Below, one piece after another: positions 1 through 12,888 of a stretch of 64,000 bases of DNA. This stretch comes from Manis javanica (lineage: Eukaryota > Chordata > Mammalia > Pholidota > Manidae): NCBI RefSeq assembly GCF_040802235.1, contig NC_133158.1, positions 36,336,001 to 36,400,000 of the forward strand. Reading direction: 5' to 3'. Position numbers and translations under genes: made by a program. How positions within the stretch are numbered: the first letter of the stretch is position 1; each line of letters begins with the position of its first letter. The notes beneath the pieces were generated by a model, which had not been told where the DNA came from, made no database searches, and saw nothing but the letters and a program-made list of their open reading frames with translations.

Positions 1-1180
1 TTATGCTGGCCATCCTTACTGGTGTGAGGTGATATCTCATTGTGGTTTTAATATGCATTTCTTTTATGATTAGCAATATGGAGCATCTTTTCATGTGTCT
101 GTTGGCCATCTGAATTTCATCTTTGGAGAACTGTCTGTTCATATCCTCTGCCCATTTTTTAATAAGATTATTTGCTTTTTGGGTGTTGCGGCATGTGAGT
201 TCTTTATATATGTTAACCCCCTGTCAGATATGTCACTTACAAATATATTCTCCCATACTGTAGGATGCCTTTTTGTTCTGCTGATGGTGTCCTTTGCTGT
301 ACAGAAGCTTTTTAGCATGATATAGTCCCATTTGTTCATTTTTTATTTTGTTTCCCTTGCCCAAGGAGATGCGTTCAGGAAAAAGCTGCTCATGTTTATA
401 TTCAAGAGATTTTTGTCTATGTTTTTCCTAAGAGTTTTATGGTTTCATGACTTACATTCAAGTCTTTGATCCACTTAGAGTTTACTTTTGTGTATGGAGT
501 TAGACAATAATCCAGTTTCATTATCTTGCATGTAGCTATCCAGTTTTGCCAACACCAGCTGTTGAAGAGGCTGTCATTTCCCCACTGTATATCCATGGTT
601 CCTTTATCATATATTAATTGACCTTGTATGCTTGGGTTTATATCTGGGCTCTGTAGTTTGTTCCATTGGTCTATAGGTCTGTTCTTGTGCCAGTACCAAA
701 TTGTTTTGATTACTGTGGCTTTGTAGTAGAGCTTGAAGTTGGGGAGCATAATCCCCCCCCACTTTATTCTTCCTTCTCAGGATTGCTTTGGCTATTCTGG
801 GTCTTTTGTGGTTCCATATGAAATTTATAACTATTTGCTCTAGTTCATTGAAGAATGCTGTTGGTATTTTGATAGGGATTGCATTGAATCTGTATTGTTT
901 TAGGCAGGATGGCCATTTTGACAATATTAATTCTTCCTATCCATGAGCACAGGATATGTTTCCATTTATTAGTATCTTCTTTCTCTCATTAGTGTCTTGT
1001 AGCTTTCAGAGTATAAGTCTTTCATCTTACTAGTGTTTTGTTAAGGATTTCTATATCTATAATCACAAAAATATTGGTCTGTAGTTTTCTTTGTGATGTG
1101 TTTGTCTGGTTTTGGTGTCCAAGTAATAGTGGCCTCATAGAATGATTTGGGAAATGTCCTCATACTTGTTGTTATTGTTG
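1..1180 (-). mobile_element. LINE-1 fragment, ORF2 C-terminal half
   Basis: Minus-strand frames give degenerate L1 ORF2 protein, such as the 417-749 frame ([30 protein letters not shown]) and 607-924 ([20 protein letters not shown]). The element starts before the window and fades out near 1170 after internal deletions. Frameshifts and stops make it inactive. Confidence 0.9.
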
Positions 1181-3744
1181 TTGTTTAAAACTGGACATTT
1201 TAAATAACTGAATTGCAACTCTAGAAATTTTCTTCTTCTCCAAGGTCTACTGCCACCACTGCCCATTGCAGTTGTTAAGCAACCGCCCTGAACTAATTAT
1301 GTAGCATATGTATTATTTGTCATATAAAGCCACTGAAGTCTACTCAATTAGCTTAGTGGTCAGCTAATAATGGGACAGAGATTTCTCTAAATGCCTGGAA
1401 CCAATCTCACAGTCTTTACTAAGAGGCTGAGTGCATGTTAGGTCATGCTTTTCATGTGCAGGCAGGCAGTTTGCAAACTCCACCTTAGCCTTCATTTCTT
1501 GCTTATGCAGTGATTCAGGGTTAACTAAGGGTGACAGCTTAGGGCCTTTTCAATTCTTTCCTGAGTACATGAGCATCCCTGATCACACAGACTTCTGCAT
1601 GTGCAGGACCACCTAGATTTCCTGGAATATGCCAAAACTTTCAAAGCCCCTATGGACATCTATACCCTAATTTTTCCTTTTTTTTAGTCTATTGTTTCAT
1701 CCAACTCAAATCTGCTGCCTCCAGCAGTCACAAAGTTAAAACACTTGCCTGTAATTGTTTGTTTGTTAATGCCCCCTGGAAAGAAGACTTCACACAGTGA
1801 GTGAGCTCCAAGTCAGATCACATGCAGACAGCCTGATAACTGAGGTCTTTCAGGGAACCACTAGGTGGGTCAAATAATGACAATCATTTAAGAATGAACC
1901 TTTGAAAGAGTTCTAGCTCCATTTTTCTTCCTCTGGCAGCTCTCATGTTACACAAGGTATGCAGGTTGTTATTTTTGAAGGGTACTGTGGACCTGGAGAA
2001 CAGGGAATGAGTATAGGGCAAGTTAAAACGTCATAAAACCTGTTCTTACTGACATTCACCATTATTCTTGAATAAATTTCTCCAGGTTGTTTCAAGCCTT
2101 TAGCCTATTTCAACTTCTCAAAAAGTTGATTCAGACCATTTTTGCCAGTTGTCTGGAGAAGACAATTTTTCAAATTCTTATACTGCCATATTTTCCCTCA
2201 CCTCACTCATGCCTGTTTTTTAAATTTGAAAATAAACCCTAGACTTTTTCAAATATGGCTATATTATTCTAAAGTATAATATTCTCATGACTGATTAGCA
2301 TTCCATTCTGTGAATAAATTTGTATTCATTTAACAACTACCTCCCAACTGTTAGGTGGTAGAAGGCTCCAGGAGTATGCTGAAGCCAGCTTGCTCTGACT
2401 GTTGAGAGTCACTTGTGCAAATCTCTCCCAATTGCTGGTTCAGTGAAATTCCACTGGTAGTTTGAAATCAGCCATGTTGGACATGCTTACAACACAGTAA
2501 GTGGCACAAGTGTGAAATATTTGCCCCCACCTCCAGTGAGAGATCTCATTTTATTAAATTGTGTTTCCTTAAGAGTCAGCAGGTTTAGCCCAGAGCAGGT
2601 GATACGAATTTTTGTTTTTTATATATATGCTTTTTGATAGTTGGATTCCCAATTGGAGTATTATTTTATAATCTCTCTTGATTTAACATAACTTTAAAGC
2701 TTATTATCCATTGACACACAATTGTCATTATTTTAATGGCTGTAATTTTCCTTTGAATGAATGAATCATTATCTCCTTAATCCCTCCCATGTGGACTTCT
2801 TATTAGGTTATTTCCAATATTTCAGGATGATGGACCTCTCAGCATAATAAGCTTTCTGTATCTTGTTGGAATTCCTTTAGAGCTGGCAACAGGCCACCTT
2901 GACAAAGAATACCTGAGACACAGTAAAAATACATATGACCTTATAGATCATTAATACTTTTATGTAGCAAGTGTCTTTTCTGGGACTAAGTCTAGCACCT
3001 GTTACGGAGACTCAAGAGGAACACTGGCTTGGTTCTCACATTCACAGGCAGGTCCTACATTTAGAATTTTAATGCTGTCTCTAGATGAAATTATAACTGC
3101 AAGACATTATGCTCATCATATAATTCCATAACTCCAAATCATGAATAATCAGGGTGTACTTTCAGTTGCTCCAAAAGAAAACCAAAATACTTGTACGTTA
3201 GACAGATAGAAGTTTCCTTCTATTAATAGCCCAGCTTTGCAGCATCAGGAAACCAGTCTCCAAATATATTGTTGCTCAACTGTCCTGAAGTATGTGCCAG
3301 TCTGCATGTCCCAATGTGGCCTATTGCCTACTGGAAGTAATAAAAACACCTCTTCCCTTTTAGAGCACCTGAAGTTGCATTTATCAATTAGTCCCACATT
3401 CCATAGGCCAGACTTAATCATATGCCCACACATAGTTGCACAGGTGTCTGGGAAATGTTGTATTTGATCTGGTTGACTATATATCCAGCTAAAATTGAAG
3501 GACATGATAATATGATAACTAGTGGAGAACTGATTTGAGACAAAATTAGTATTCTCTCCTATAGTTTCCAATACCTTTTTTCATTAACACATTTTATGCT
3601 TGTGTTAAATAAATTTACATGTTTAAATTTTTTCTGTATTTATTTTGAAAATATCCTGGTTACCCTGCATGATTTTTATGTTAAAAGCATTAGGTTGGTA
3701 AATATAAATCTTTAAACTGTACCAGGAATTTTGTTACTGTTTTG
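1181..3744. other. Intergenic stretch, no gene recognised
   Basis: Moderately AT-rich sequence with stops in all frames. Some parts read like very old, unclassifiable repeat remnants. No open frame, RNA gene or conserved motif that I could support. Confidence 0.5.
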
Positions 3745-3746
3745 GT

Positions 3747-3785
<39 letters not shown>

Positions 3786-3810
3786 GTGTGTGTGTGTGTG
3801 TGTGTGTGTG
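3745..3810. repeat. Compound microsatellite (TA)n(CA)n(TG)n
   Basis: A TA run at about 3747-3764, then CA to about 3785, then GT/TG to 3810. The CA and TG arms are reverse complements, so the tract can fold on itself. Confidence 0.97.
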
Positions 3811-4938
3811 AGGAGCTAAAAGGATAGAAGGAATTGGCCCAGACCTTGCTCAGCTGTGTAAACAAAGGTGAGACCTAGTCTCTGCCCTCTTGAAGGTATA
3901 CACAAAAAGTTCTAGAAGCCTACACCAAGACTTTTTTTCCCCAGGAGGTAAGAGAAAGCTTCTAAGAAGAGGCAATCCAAATTCACCTGGTATAAAATCA
4001 AGAAAGACCATTCCAGACACAGGGAACATCTTCAGCGAAGACACTGAGTTTGGGAAGGACCTCAGTGATTCAGCTGAACACAAAGCGGATGGGTAGGATG
4101 AGCAGATAGAGATGAGGTTGGGGAGACTGGTGGGCCCAGGTGTTGGAGATGAAGACGCCTCATGTGTCTGACCATGGCTCTCATCACCCATTTCAATCTC
4201 CTAGTGGGCCTCTACATGCTGCAGAGGCTAGAAAGCCAGTAACTACATTTCCCTGCCTTCCTTGCAGCTGGAATTCTGGATGAGGGTTACCTCCACCAGT
4301 TAAATGCACTGACACAGCTAGGAGTGAGGTGGGAGTCATCTTGGCTTCCCTGGCTGTGACTGCTGGCTATCATGGCCAGGGAAATACTAGATTTCAGCAG
4401 CAGTTCAGCTTTGTGGGAGCTAAGAGAGCTGTAGCAGTGGTGATAGCTTCCTTTTATCTGCACCACAGTTCCAGTGATAGCCTGCTGACTCCCTCCTTTT
4501 CCCATTGTGGGAGAAACTGCAGCTCCCTTGGTAGGCCAGTTCTGCTGTTATTCTGGGTGCATTCTTGGATGCCCACCTAGTGTCATTCTTCTAGACCCTC
4601 CAGTGATTTTGTATGCATCTAATCCCCTGTCTTAAATCCCCTTCTGACTAAAATTGCTAGAATGGCCTCTGTTCCCTGTAACTGAACCCTAATTAATGCA
4701 GAGGCTATACAGATGGAACTGACTACCTAGCTGCATGCCACCTAAAATGTAGCTTTATTTCGGGCTCTGGCTAACATCCTGGAGATCCTGTTGCTGTTAT
4801 GCCCAGGAGGCAATGTGGGCACCAGGAAGCTCTGCTGGCCTGGCCTGCTGCAGGTGGAAGATAAGCCACTTCTGAAAGCCCCTTAGGGTGAGGATATACA
4901 GCCTTCCTTTGCAGGGGTCCTGCTTCTGACATGTCAGC
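3811..4938. other. Intergenic; ancient repeat fragment, otherwise nothing seen
   Basis: About 3870-4110 resembles an old interspersed repeat of the 'attccagacacagggaacatc' type that recurs at 38.3 and 55.7 kb. The rest has no recognisable feature. Confidence 0.4.
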
Positions 4939-5425
4939 TGTAGAGGTGGAAAAGTTTTCCCCTCTTCTGTTTTAATTCTTTGGCTGGTCTAATAATCAAA
5001 ATGACATAAGACAGATGAACAGGAGAAAAGAAAATTTAATTTTGTATGTATGGGAGCCCCAAAGATATGACACTCAAGGCCAAGTTGGGCAGTAGAGGCT
5101 TACATGCCGTCTGGAGCCAGGGACTGGAAGGATGGGGCTCCAGGGCTCCAAAGGGGAAGAACGTACTTCACAGGACAAGAAAAGCAGGTGCTTGGTAATT
5201 AGATGTTTGCCTTGCTGTTCCACTAGGTCTTTCAGATAGTAAGTTATCTCTAGTAATAGGTCTCTCTCTCTGAGCCAGGCCCCCATCTAAATTCTCTTAG
5301 GTAGCTAAGGGACGTAAAGGTTTTTCTTGAGTCTGCTGGGTCTTGACTTCCTTCAGCTCAAAATCATCCACATGCCAAAGCGGCATATTTTGGAGTGACA
5401 TATTCTGCTGTCACTGCCTCCCACA
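4939..5425 (-). mobile_element. LTR-like dispersed repeat, copy 1
   Basis: On the minus strand the unit begins TGTGGGAGG and ends CTCTACA, giving the TG...CA ends of an LTR, about 487 bp. It aligns along its length with copies at 11676-12147 and 22028-22468 (shared CAAAATATGCC, TTTTGAGCTGAAGG, ATTATTAGACCAGCCAAAGAA). No internal retroviral gene is present, so it would be a solo LTR. I do not recognise the family. Confidence 0.65.
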
Positions 5426-8400
5426 CGTAAAAGGTGGGGGTTGTACAATCCTGACCATGACTCAGGCCAACTGAGTGTCTGCAACAACATAATGAATGAG
5501 TCAAAATACCTATCGTCACAGAGATTTGGGCCTATTTAATTTCTTTACAAACAGAGCCATGGAGGTTAAATTGGAGACTGAGGGTGGGGAGGTTGGGGGT
5601 TGGGGGTGAGGGTGTTGGTGGTGCTTCAGAAGCACAGAGGGAGTGATCTCTCTGCATCCATCATTCGCTGTAGTACACACATGAACAATTTTCATTGTAA
5701 GCATTATCCATTTGTATTAAGGTAGACTAGGAAAATATGTGAAATAAACCCAATTTCATTAGCATTATTTATGTAGGACATGTCTAAAAGACAAACCAAT
5801 TAGGGGAAATTATTAAGAGTAGTAGTAGCATGAAGGACTGTCCCAAACCATGCAGGTGGCATGCCGATTCCTAAGACTTGGAAGCTCACTGCAGGATCCC
5901 ATCTAGCCCTCCGGACAACTGCAGTTGTTGTTTATTTTTTACCCCCACTTCAGAATGAAAAGTGAGAGTCAGAAAACTGAAATGACCTGGAGGGTCACTT
6001 GGCTACTACTGGTCAGTGACACAGTGGGGATTCATTCCTGGCTGGTGTCTTCAGCCCTAACACATCCCTGGTGTACTTGTTACATATAGACTCTGAAACC
6101 CCCAGTAAGTTGGAGAAGTGAAAACCGCTTGCAGCCCACTTCCTCCTGGTGGCCAGGGACATCCGCCAGGTCCTGGTTCTCCTGTGTTGGGGCTGGTCTG
6201 TTGCAGAGGGCTCAGGAGATCTTCCAGGTCTTAGGCCTGGACGACCAACCTGGCAGCCTCTGCTAAGTGCAGGCTGGAAGGAAGCAGCCGCCATCAGGTT
6301 TGGGGGAAACAGGAGGAAAGGCCTGTATGGGTCTCTACCACTTCTCCTTGCCCTTGTCTCTGGGCTGCAGTCTAGATCCCAAGAAAACAAAAGAGAAAGT
6401 GCAGCAGACGTGGCGTCGGGAAGGTGGGAGGCTGCCTAAGTGCAGGCTGAGATTTCTTTCTCAAAAGCCAAGAACTCTGGTGGCCTGGGCCTCAGGATCA
6501 GAGCTGTTCAAGGCAGCAAATGGAAGCAGGGTGAGAGCTAAGGCAACCTTCCTGAGGAGCCATACCAATCCTCTTGGGCCAGAGGCTTGGGTGCTGCTAG
6601 GACGTGGGTTGGGGGCTTGCAGAGGCCCAGCAGTGGCAAAGCAGGTTCTTTGGGTTTGGCTGTAGCCCTCTGCTCTTGCTACAACCCAAACAACTCCTAT
6701 TTCATCTGCTATAGATTCAAAAAACAGACTGTGAACCCATTGCCCTGGTATCTTCTGGGTTTCAGATTTGAGGAAATGCTTTCAGGGCCTCATTTAGCCA
6801 CTGGTTCTGAGGATATGCAGGGCAGAAATGGATGGGATGGAGGAGAAGAGCCATGGCCAGTGCTGACAGGGGGGCCTGGGAGTCAAGATGAGCAGGAAAG
6901 ATTGTGGGTCCCGGAAGCTGGCCTTTACCGAACCCTCTTCTAAGAGCCTCCCTGTCCTTCCCCACCTCGAGTTAAGAAACACATGTTGGTTTCAAAGTAT
7001 CTCCCCACAATTACTTATTCATTACAGAACAGTAACTTACAGTGGACAACTGTGATGGACTTCCACCTTAACCAAATGACCACTCTTAACACCAGCAACA
7101 CTGGGATAAAGTAATGTCACGGACCTCCAGACAAGATGAATCGAGAGGGACACCAGAGTATAGTATTTCTGATGAAAACGCAAACCTGGAGAACAGGAGG
7201 GAAACATCAGGCTGACCCAAACTGAGGGCCAGTGTACAAAGTAACTGGCCTAGGCTCTTAAAAAATATCAAGATGAGAAAAGACAAAGAAAGGCTAAGAA
7301 ATTCTTTCAGGTTAAAAGAAAGAGACATGAAAACAAAATGCAACTCGTGGTCCTGGATTGGATCTGGGACCAGGAAAAAAAAAAGCCATACACGAGGTTG
7401 TTAGGATAATAAAAGAACCTGAATTGGGGCTATGTATCAGATAACAGCACTGTATCAATGTTAACATTCTGGGTTTTTATAATGCTACTCTGGTTTTATA
7501 ACGGAATGCCTTTGTTCTTAGGAAATAAACCCTGAAGTTTGGGGTTAAATGTAAAGATGTTTTCAATTTATTCTCAAGTGGTTTAGAGAGAGAAAGATAA
7601 AGAAAAAAATTCACATAAATAATACACGTGCAAATCAAACAGTATAAAGGAAAGAAAAATCTCTCCCAGGCCCTCTATTACCACCTGCTAGACATCAACC
7701 CGATCTTTTACATCCTTCTTTGTGCTTAAAGTCATCTATACACAGCTGGGTTTTGGTTTCTTGTTAAAAATGGGGTCATAGATTACATGCTATTCTGCAA
7801 TATGATTTTGAAAATAGTTTTTAATGTTCTTTTTAATCAAAGCAATGAATGTATATGGTTGGAAAAATAAATATTATTTAGTATTAAGTAATATATACAT
7901 ACATACAAATACACAAATAGTATTAAAGCCCTTTGGGGCTTTAAAAAAAGCCAGTTGCTCCACCCCTTCTTGGGCCCAACAGTGGGCTACAGAGAAGTCA
8001 CTCTTTTATTGTTTTTCTGGTTGTTACCTCTGTAGCTCTAAATATTATGCTTATACTGCTATTTTTGGATACATGAATGGTATATTGACTTCCCGGTCTG
8101 TGTGAAGACCGAATTCACTTACACACTGCCCTTCCCCACTCTTTCCCTTAAAATTTTATCACTATTTTTAGTCCTTGTTATAACTTTAGGTTTTATTTCT
8201 TTTTCTATCAACTCTAGGCAATACCTAACCAATTTTCTAAGATATGGCTATTCGGGCACCTGCTCTTCCCTTCAGATCATTCTCCCACCTCTCTACTTCT
8301 GTTACCTAAGATTTTAATTTTACACTGTCAAACTTGATAATACTTACGTTTTGTTCTGTCACCACAACTGTCCTCCTTGCTGAGTCTCTAGGTAGACTCT

Positions 8401-8570
8401 AAACATTGAAAAACCAATAAATACTGCTCATCTGTTAGGACTATATCATGTTCTTACCAGCACAACCAAGCAATGTACTATTGGTTACATTTCCTTTCTT
8501 GGGAAGCCTTTGATTTTCTTTGTGTTCAACTTCTTTTAACAGTATGTTAGACAGCTTCCTGTTTTTTTCC
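5426..8570. other. Intergenic stretch, no gene recognised
   Basis: Mostly unique-looking sequence. A weak MIR-like fragment lies at about 5925-6015 (minus). Open frames at 6013-6943 in both strands overlap one another, match no family I know and show no start, splice or domain support. AT-rich tracts occur at 7560-7640 and 7860-7920. Confidence 0.45.
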
Positions 8571-9104
8571 AGATTTACTAAGATATAATTGACATATAAC
8601 ATTGTGTAAATATGTAAGGAGTACAATGTCGTGATTTTAAATGTGTATAAACTGCATGATGACTATCACACTAATGTTAACACATCCATCACCTCATATA
8701 GTTTTTTTAGGTGTGGTAAGAACTTTTAAAATCTCTTAACAACTTTCAAATATACAACATAATATTGTTAATTATAGGAGTCAGCAGGCTATACATTATC
8801 TCCCCAGAACTTATTTATCTTATAATTGGAGTTTGTTCCTTTTGACCACCTTCACCAGTTTCCCCACCCTTCCTACACCCCAACCCCCACCTCTGGCTAC
8901 CACCAATCTCTCTGTTTCCGAGTTTGGTTTTTTTAGAGTTCACATGTATGTGAGAGCACACAGAATTTGTCTTTCTTTGTCTGAATTATTTCACATAGCA
9001 GAACACCCTTAAGGTCCATGCATGCTGTCACAAATGGCAAGATTTCCTTTTTATGGCTGAATAATATTCCATTGTCTATATACAAATCATATTTCAAGTG
9101 TCAT
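8571..9104 (-). mobile_element. Old LINE-1 (L1M type) 3' fragment
   Basis: Begins with tactaagatataattgaca, the antisense 3' end typical of older mammalian L1s, and continues with the 'tggctaccaccaatctctctg' and 'tggctgaataatattccat' segments of the 3' UTR and ORF2 end. It is truncated at 9104 by the next insertion. Confidence 0.75.
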
Positions 9105-9941
9105 TGATATACAATCTTTTTTTATTAAGATATTATTGATATACACACACTTTTATGAACGTTTCATGAAAAAACAATGTTGTTACTACATTCACTCCTG
9201 TTCTTGTGTCCCCCCTATACCCCATTGCAGTCACTGCCCAACAGCATAGTAAGATGCTACAGGGTCACTAATTGCCTTCTCTGTGCTACACTGTCTTCCC
9301 CCTGATTCCCCCCACACCATGTGTGCCAATCATAATACCCCTCAGTTCCCTTCTCCCTCCCTCCCCACCCACCTTCCCCCACCCTTCCCTTTGGTAACCA
9401 CTAGTCCCTTCTTGGAGTCTGTGAGTCTGTTGCTGTTTTGTTCCTTCAGTTTTGCTTCGTTGTTATACTCCACAAATGAGGGAAATCATTTGGTACTTGT
9501 CTTTCTTCACCTGGCTTATTTAACTGAGCATAATATCCTCCAGCTCCATCCATTTTGTTGCAAATTGTAGAATTTGTTTCTTTCTTATGGCTGAGTAGTA
9601 TTTCATTGTGTATATGTACCACATCTTCTTTATTCATTCATCTACTGATGGACACTTAGGTTGCTTCCATATCTTAGCTATTGTAAATAGTGCTGTAATA
9701 AACATAGGGGTGCATATGTCTTTTTGAATCTGAGAAATTATATTCTTTGGATAAATTCCTAGGAGTGGAATTCCCGGGTCAAATGGTGTTTCTATTTTTT
9801 AGTTTTTTGAGGAACCTCCGTCTTGCTTTCCACAATAGTTGAACTAGCTTACATTTCCACCAGCAGTGTTGGAGGGTTCCCTTTTCTCCACATCCTCGCC
9901 AGCATTTGTTCTTAGTCTTTTCAATACTGATATACAATCTT
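9105..9941 (-). mobile_element. Young LINE-1 3' end with 14-bp target-site duplication
   Basis: The direct repeat tgatatacaatctt lies at 9105-9118 and 9928-9941. Between them is an antisense, 5'-truncated L1: 3' UTR (ttattaagatattattgata onward) and the ORF2 C-terminus (ATGTGGTACATATACACAATG-type segment, read antisense). The duplication shows it landed in an L1-derived sequence that continues after 9941. Confidence 0.88.
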
Positions 9942-10145
9942 ATGTTGGTTTCAAATATATAACACAGTGGTTCAACAGTTGCCCATATTATTAAATCCTC
10001 ATCCCCTCTAGTGTGGTTCCTATCTATCAGTGTAGTAAGATGTCACACAACATCTTACTACAACCCCTCCACCTTGGTAACCACTAGTCCCTTCTTGGTG
10101 TCTATGAGTCTACTACTATTTTGTTCCTTCTGTTTTTCTTTGTAA
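9942..10145 (-). mobile_element. LINE-1 3' UTR fragment, target of the flanking insertions
   Basis: Continues 'atgttggtttcaaatatataacac...' after the 9105-9941 insertion and runs to 'ttccttctgtttttctttgt'. It is a third, diverged copy of the antisense L1 3' region, bounded on both sides by younger L1s. Confidence 0.7.
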
Positions 10146-11345
10146 CAACCTGTATTTATTTTTATTTTTTATTAAAGTATCATAGATACACAATTTTATG
10201 AAGGTTTCACATGAACAACATGTGGTTTCAACATTCACCCATATTATCAAGCCCTCACCCCCATCATTGTAGTCACTGTCTATCAGTGTAGTAAGATGCT
10301 ATAGAGTCATTATTTGTCTTCTCTCTTCTGTACTGCCTTCCCCATGACCTGCTTATATTGTGACTGCTAATTATAGTTCCCCTTAATTCCCTTCACCCTC
10401 CCTTCCCACCCACCCTCCTGAACCCCTTCCCTTTGGTAACCGCTAGTCCCTTCTTGGAGTCTGTGAGTCTGCTGCTGTTTTGTTCCTTCAGTTTTGCTTT
10501 GCTGTTATACTCCACAAATGAGGGAAATCACTTGGTACTTGTCTTTCTCCACCTGGCTTATTTCACTGAGCATAATACCCTCTAGCTCCATCCATTGCAA
10601 CTGTTGCTGCAAATGGTAGGATTTGTTTTCTTTTTATAGCTGAATAATATTCCACTGTGTATATGTACCACATCATCTTTATCCATTCATCTACTGATGG
10701 ACATTTAGGTTGCTTCCATATCTTGGCTATTGTAAATAGTGCTGCAATAAACACAGGAGTGCATATGTCTTTTTGAATCAGAGATCTTGTTTTCTTCAGA
10801 TACATTCCTAAGAGTGGAATTACTGGGTCAAATGGTATTTCTATTTTTGGTTTTTTGAGGAACCTCCATACTGCTTTCCACAATGGTTGAACTAATTTAC
10901 ATTCCCACCAGCAGTGTAGGAGGGTTCCCCTTTCTCCACATCCTCCCCAGCATTTGTTGTTGTTTGTCTTTTGGATGGTGGCCATCCTAACTGGTGTGAG
11001 GTGATATCTTATGGTGGTTTTAATTTGCATTTCCCTGATTAGCAATATGGAGCATCTTTTCATATGCCTGTTGGCCATCAGTATTTCTTCTTTGGAGAAA
11101 TGTCTGTTCAGGTCCTCTGCCTATTTTTTAATCAGGCTATTTGCTTTTTGGGTGTTGAGGTATATGAGTTCTTTATATATTTTGGATGTTAACCCCTTAT
11201 CAGATGAGTCATTTATGAATATATTCTCCCATACTGTAGGGTGTCTTTTGCTGTACAGAAGCTTTTTAGTTTGATGTAGTCCCACTTGTTCATTTTTTTA
11301 ATTTTGTTTTCCTTGCCTGAGGATATGCATCCAGGAAAAATTAAA
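10146..11345 (-). mobile_element. Young LINE-1, 5'-truncated
   Basis: Antisense L1 3' UTR followed by the ORF2 C-terminus; the minus-strand frame 10563-11078 encodes 171 residues ([10 protein letters not shown]-type, [47 protein letters not shown]), little disrupted. It stops at about 11340. No endonuclease or RT core is present. Confidence 0.9.
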
Positions 11346-11390
11346 GATCTTCCAATTTTTAAGTGGCCATGTGGTAATCCAAACATATAG

Positions 11391-11675
11391 ATTTAAAATT
11401 TTTTAAATTGTTGATTGTGGTAAAATATACATAACATAAAATTTTCCATGTTACCATTTTTAAGTGTTTAGTTCAGTGGCATTAGTACATTCACAATGTT
11501 GTGCAACCATCACCATCATCCATCTCCAGAACTCTTTTCGTCTTGCATTGAGTCTCTGACCCCACTAAACACACATTCCCCTTTTCTCCCACCCCCTCAG
11601 CCTCTGGTAACTACTGTTCTACCTGTAACTCTATGAATTTGGCTACTCCAGGGGTCCTATGTAAATGGAATCATA
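11391..11675 (-). mobile_element. Old LINE-1 3' UTR, part 1
   Basis: Antisense old L1 3' end (ttgtggtaaaatatacataa; cctctggtaactactgttct; tatgtaaatggaatcat). It is interrupted by the LTR-like repeat and resumes at 12148. Confidence 0.75.
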
Positions 11676-12147
11676 TGAGGGTGAGAAGAATACATGCCCC
11701 TAAAATATGCCACTTTGGAATGTGGATTTTGAGCTGAAGGCAATCAAGACCCAGCAGACTCAAGAAAAACTTTCCCCTTTCCCTTAACTGCCTAAAAGAA
11801 TTTAGATGGGGGCCTGACTCAGAGACAGAGCTATTACCAGAGATAACTTTTGATCTGAAAGAGCCATCTGCGTGCCAAGGCAAACACCTAATCCCCTAGC
11901 TTCTGCTCTTATCACCCGTGAGTTACCCTCCTCACCTCTGAAGCTCCAGGCCCTTATTCCATTCCTTAGTGCAGCATGTCATGTAAGCCTCAGCTGACCA
12001 ACTTATTTTTGGGTCTGATTGTCTTTGTGGGGCCCCCGTGCCTATGTAATTAAATTTGTTTTTCTTCTGTTAGTCTACCATGAACCAATTTATGAGCCAA
12101 AGAACCTAGAAGGGTAGAGGAAAAAATTTTCCTCCCCAATACTTACA
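11676..12147 (+). mobile_element. LTR-like dispersed repeat, copy 2
   Basis: Plus-strand copy of the 4939-5425 repeat, from TGAGGGTGAG to CTTACA. It carries AAAATATGCC, GATTTTGAGCTGAAGG, CAAGACCCAGCAGACTC and GCCAAAGAACCTAGAA. It cleanly splits an older L1 3' end, so it arrived later than that L1. Confidence 0.65.
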
Positions 12148-12812
12148 GTATTTATTCTTTGTCCTTTTGACTTACTTCACTTAGTACAATTCCTCAAGGT
12201 TCATCCATATTGTACCATGTGTCAGAATTTCCTTTCTTTTTAAGGATAAGTAATATTCTATTGTACATATACACTACATTTTGTTTATGTACTCATCCAT
12301 CAATGGACATGTGGATTGTTTCCACCTTTGGCTACTGAGAATAATAACCCTATGAATATTGGTGTACAGATAATCTGTTTGAATATCTGCTTTCAATTAT
12401 TTTGGGAATATACCCAGAATTGGAATTACTGGATCATACAGTAATTATGTTTAACTTCTGAGAAAACTCCATCCTGTTTTCCACAACAGCTGTACCATTT
12501 TACATTCCTACCAGCAGTGCCTAAGAGTTCTGATTGATGGTTTTTGATATTAGCCATCCTGATGGGTGTGAATTATTATCTCACCTGTGGTTTTGCTTGC
12601 ATTTCTCAGTGATTAGTGATGTTGAGCACCTTCTCAAAATGGTATTTATTGGCCATTTGTATATCTTCTCTGGGGTAATGTATACTCAAGTCCTTTGTCC
12701 ATTCTTTTTAAAGTTTATTTTTTAGATTGTGGCCAAAAACAACAAAATTAACCATCTATACAATTTTTATGTGTATCACTCAGTGGCATTAAGTACATTT
12801 ATATTGTTGTGC
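12148..12812 (-). mobile_element. Old LINE-1, part 2, plus another old 3' fragment
   Basis: Resumes the L1 of 11391-11675 (gtatttattctttgtcc onward) through the antisense ORF2 C-terminus to about 12715. From about 12715 to 12812 a second old antisense L1 3' fragment is seen (cactcagtggcattaagtac). Confidence 0.7.
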
Positions 12813-12888
12813 AATTCATATGGAACCACAAAAGACCTCAAATAGCCAAAGCAATCCTGAGAAGGAAGAATAAAGTAGGGGGCATGAC
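12813..12888 (+). mobile_element. Short sense LINE-1 ORF2 fragment
   Basis: About 76 bases (ttcatatggaaccacaaaag...gaaggaagaataaagta) matching the + strand L1 ORF2 sequence at 17560-17632. It abuts the end of the CPSF1 retrocopy. Confidence 0.85.

Noticed and set aside
6013-6943. Overlapping 118-132-codon frames as a gene
   Set aside because: No family match, no splice or CpG context, and both strands are equally open.
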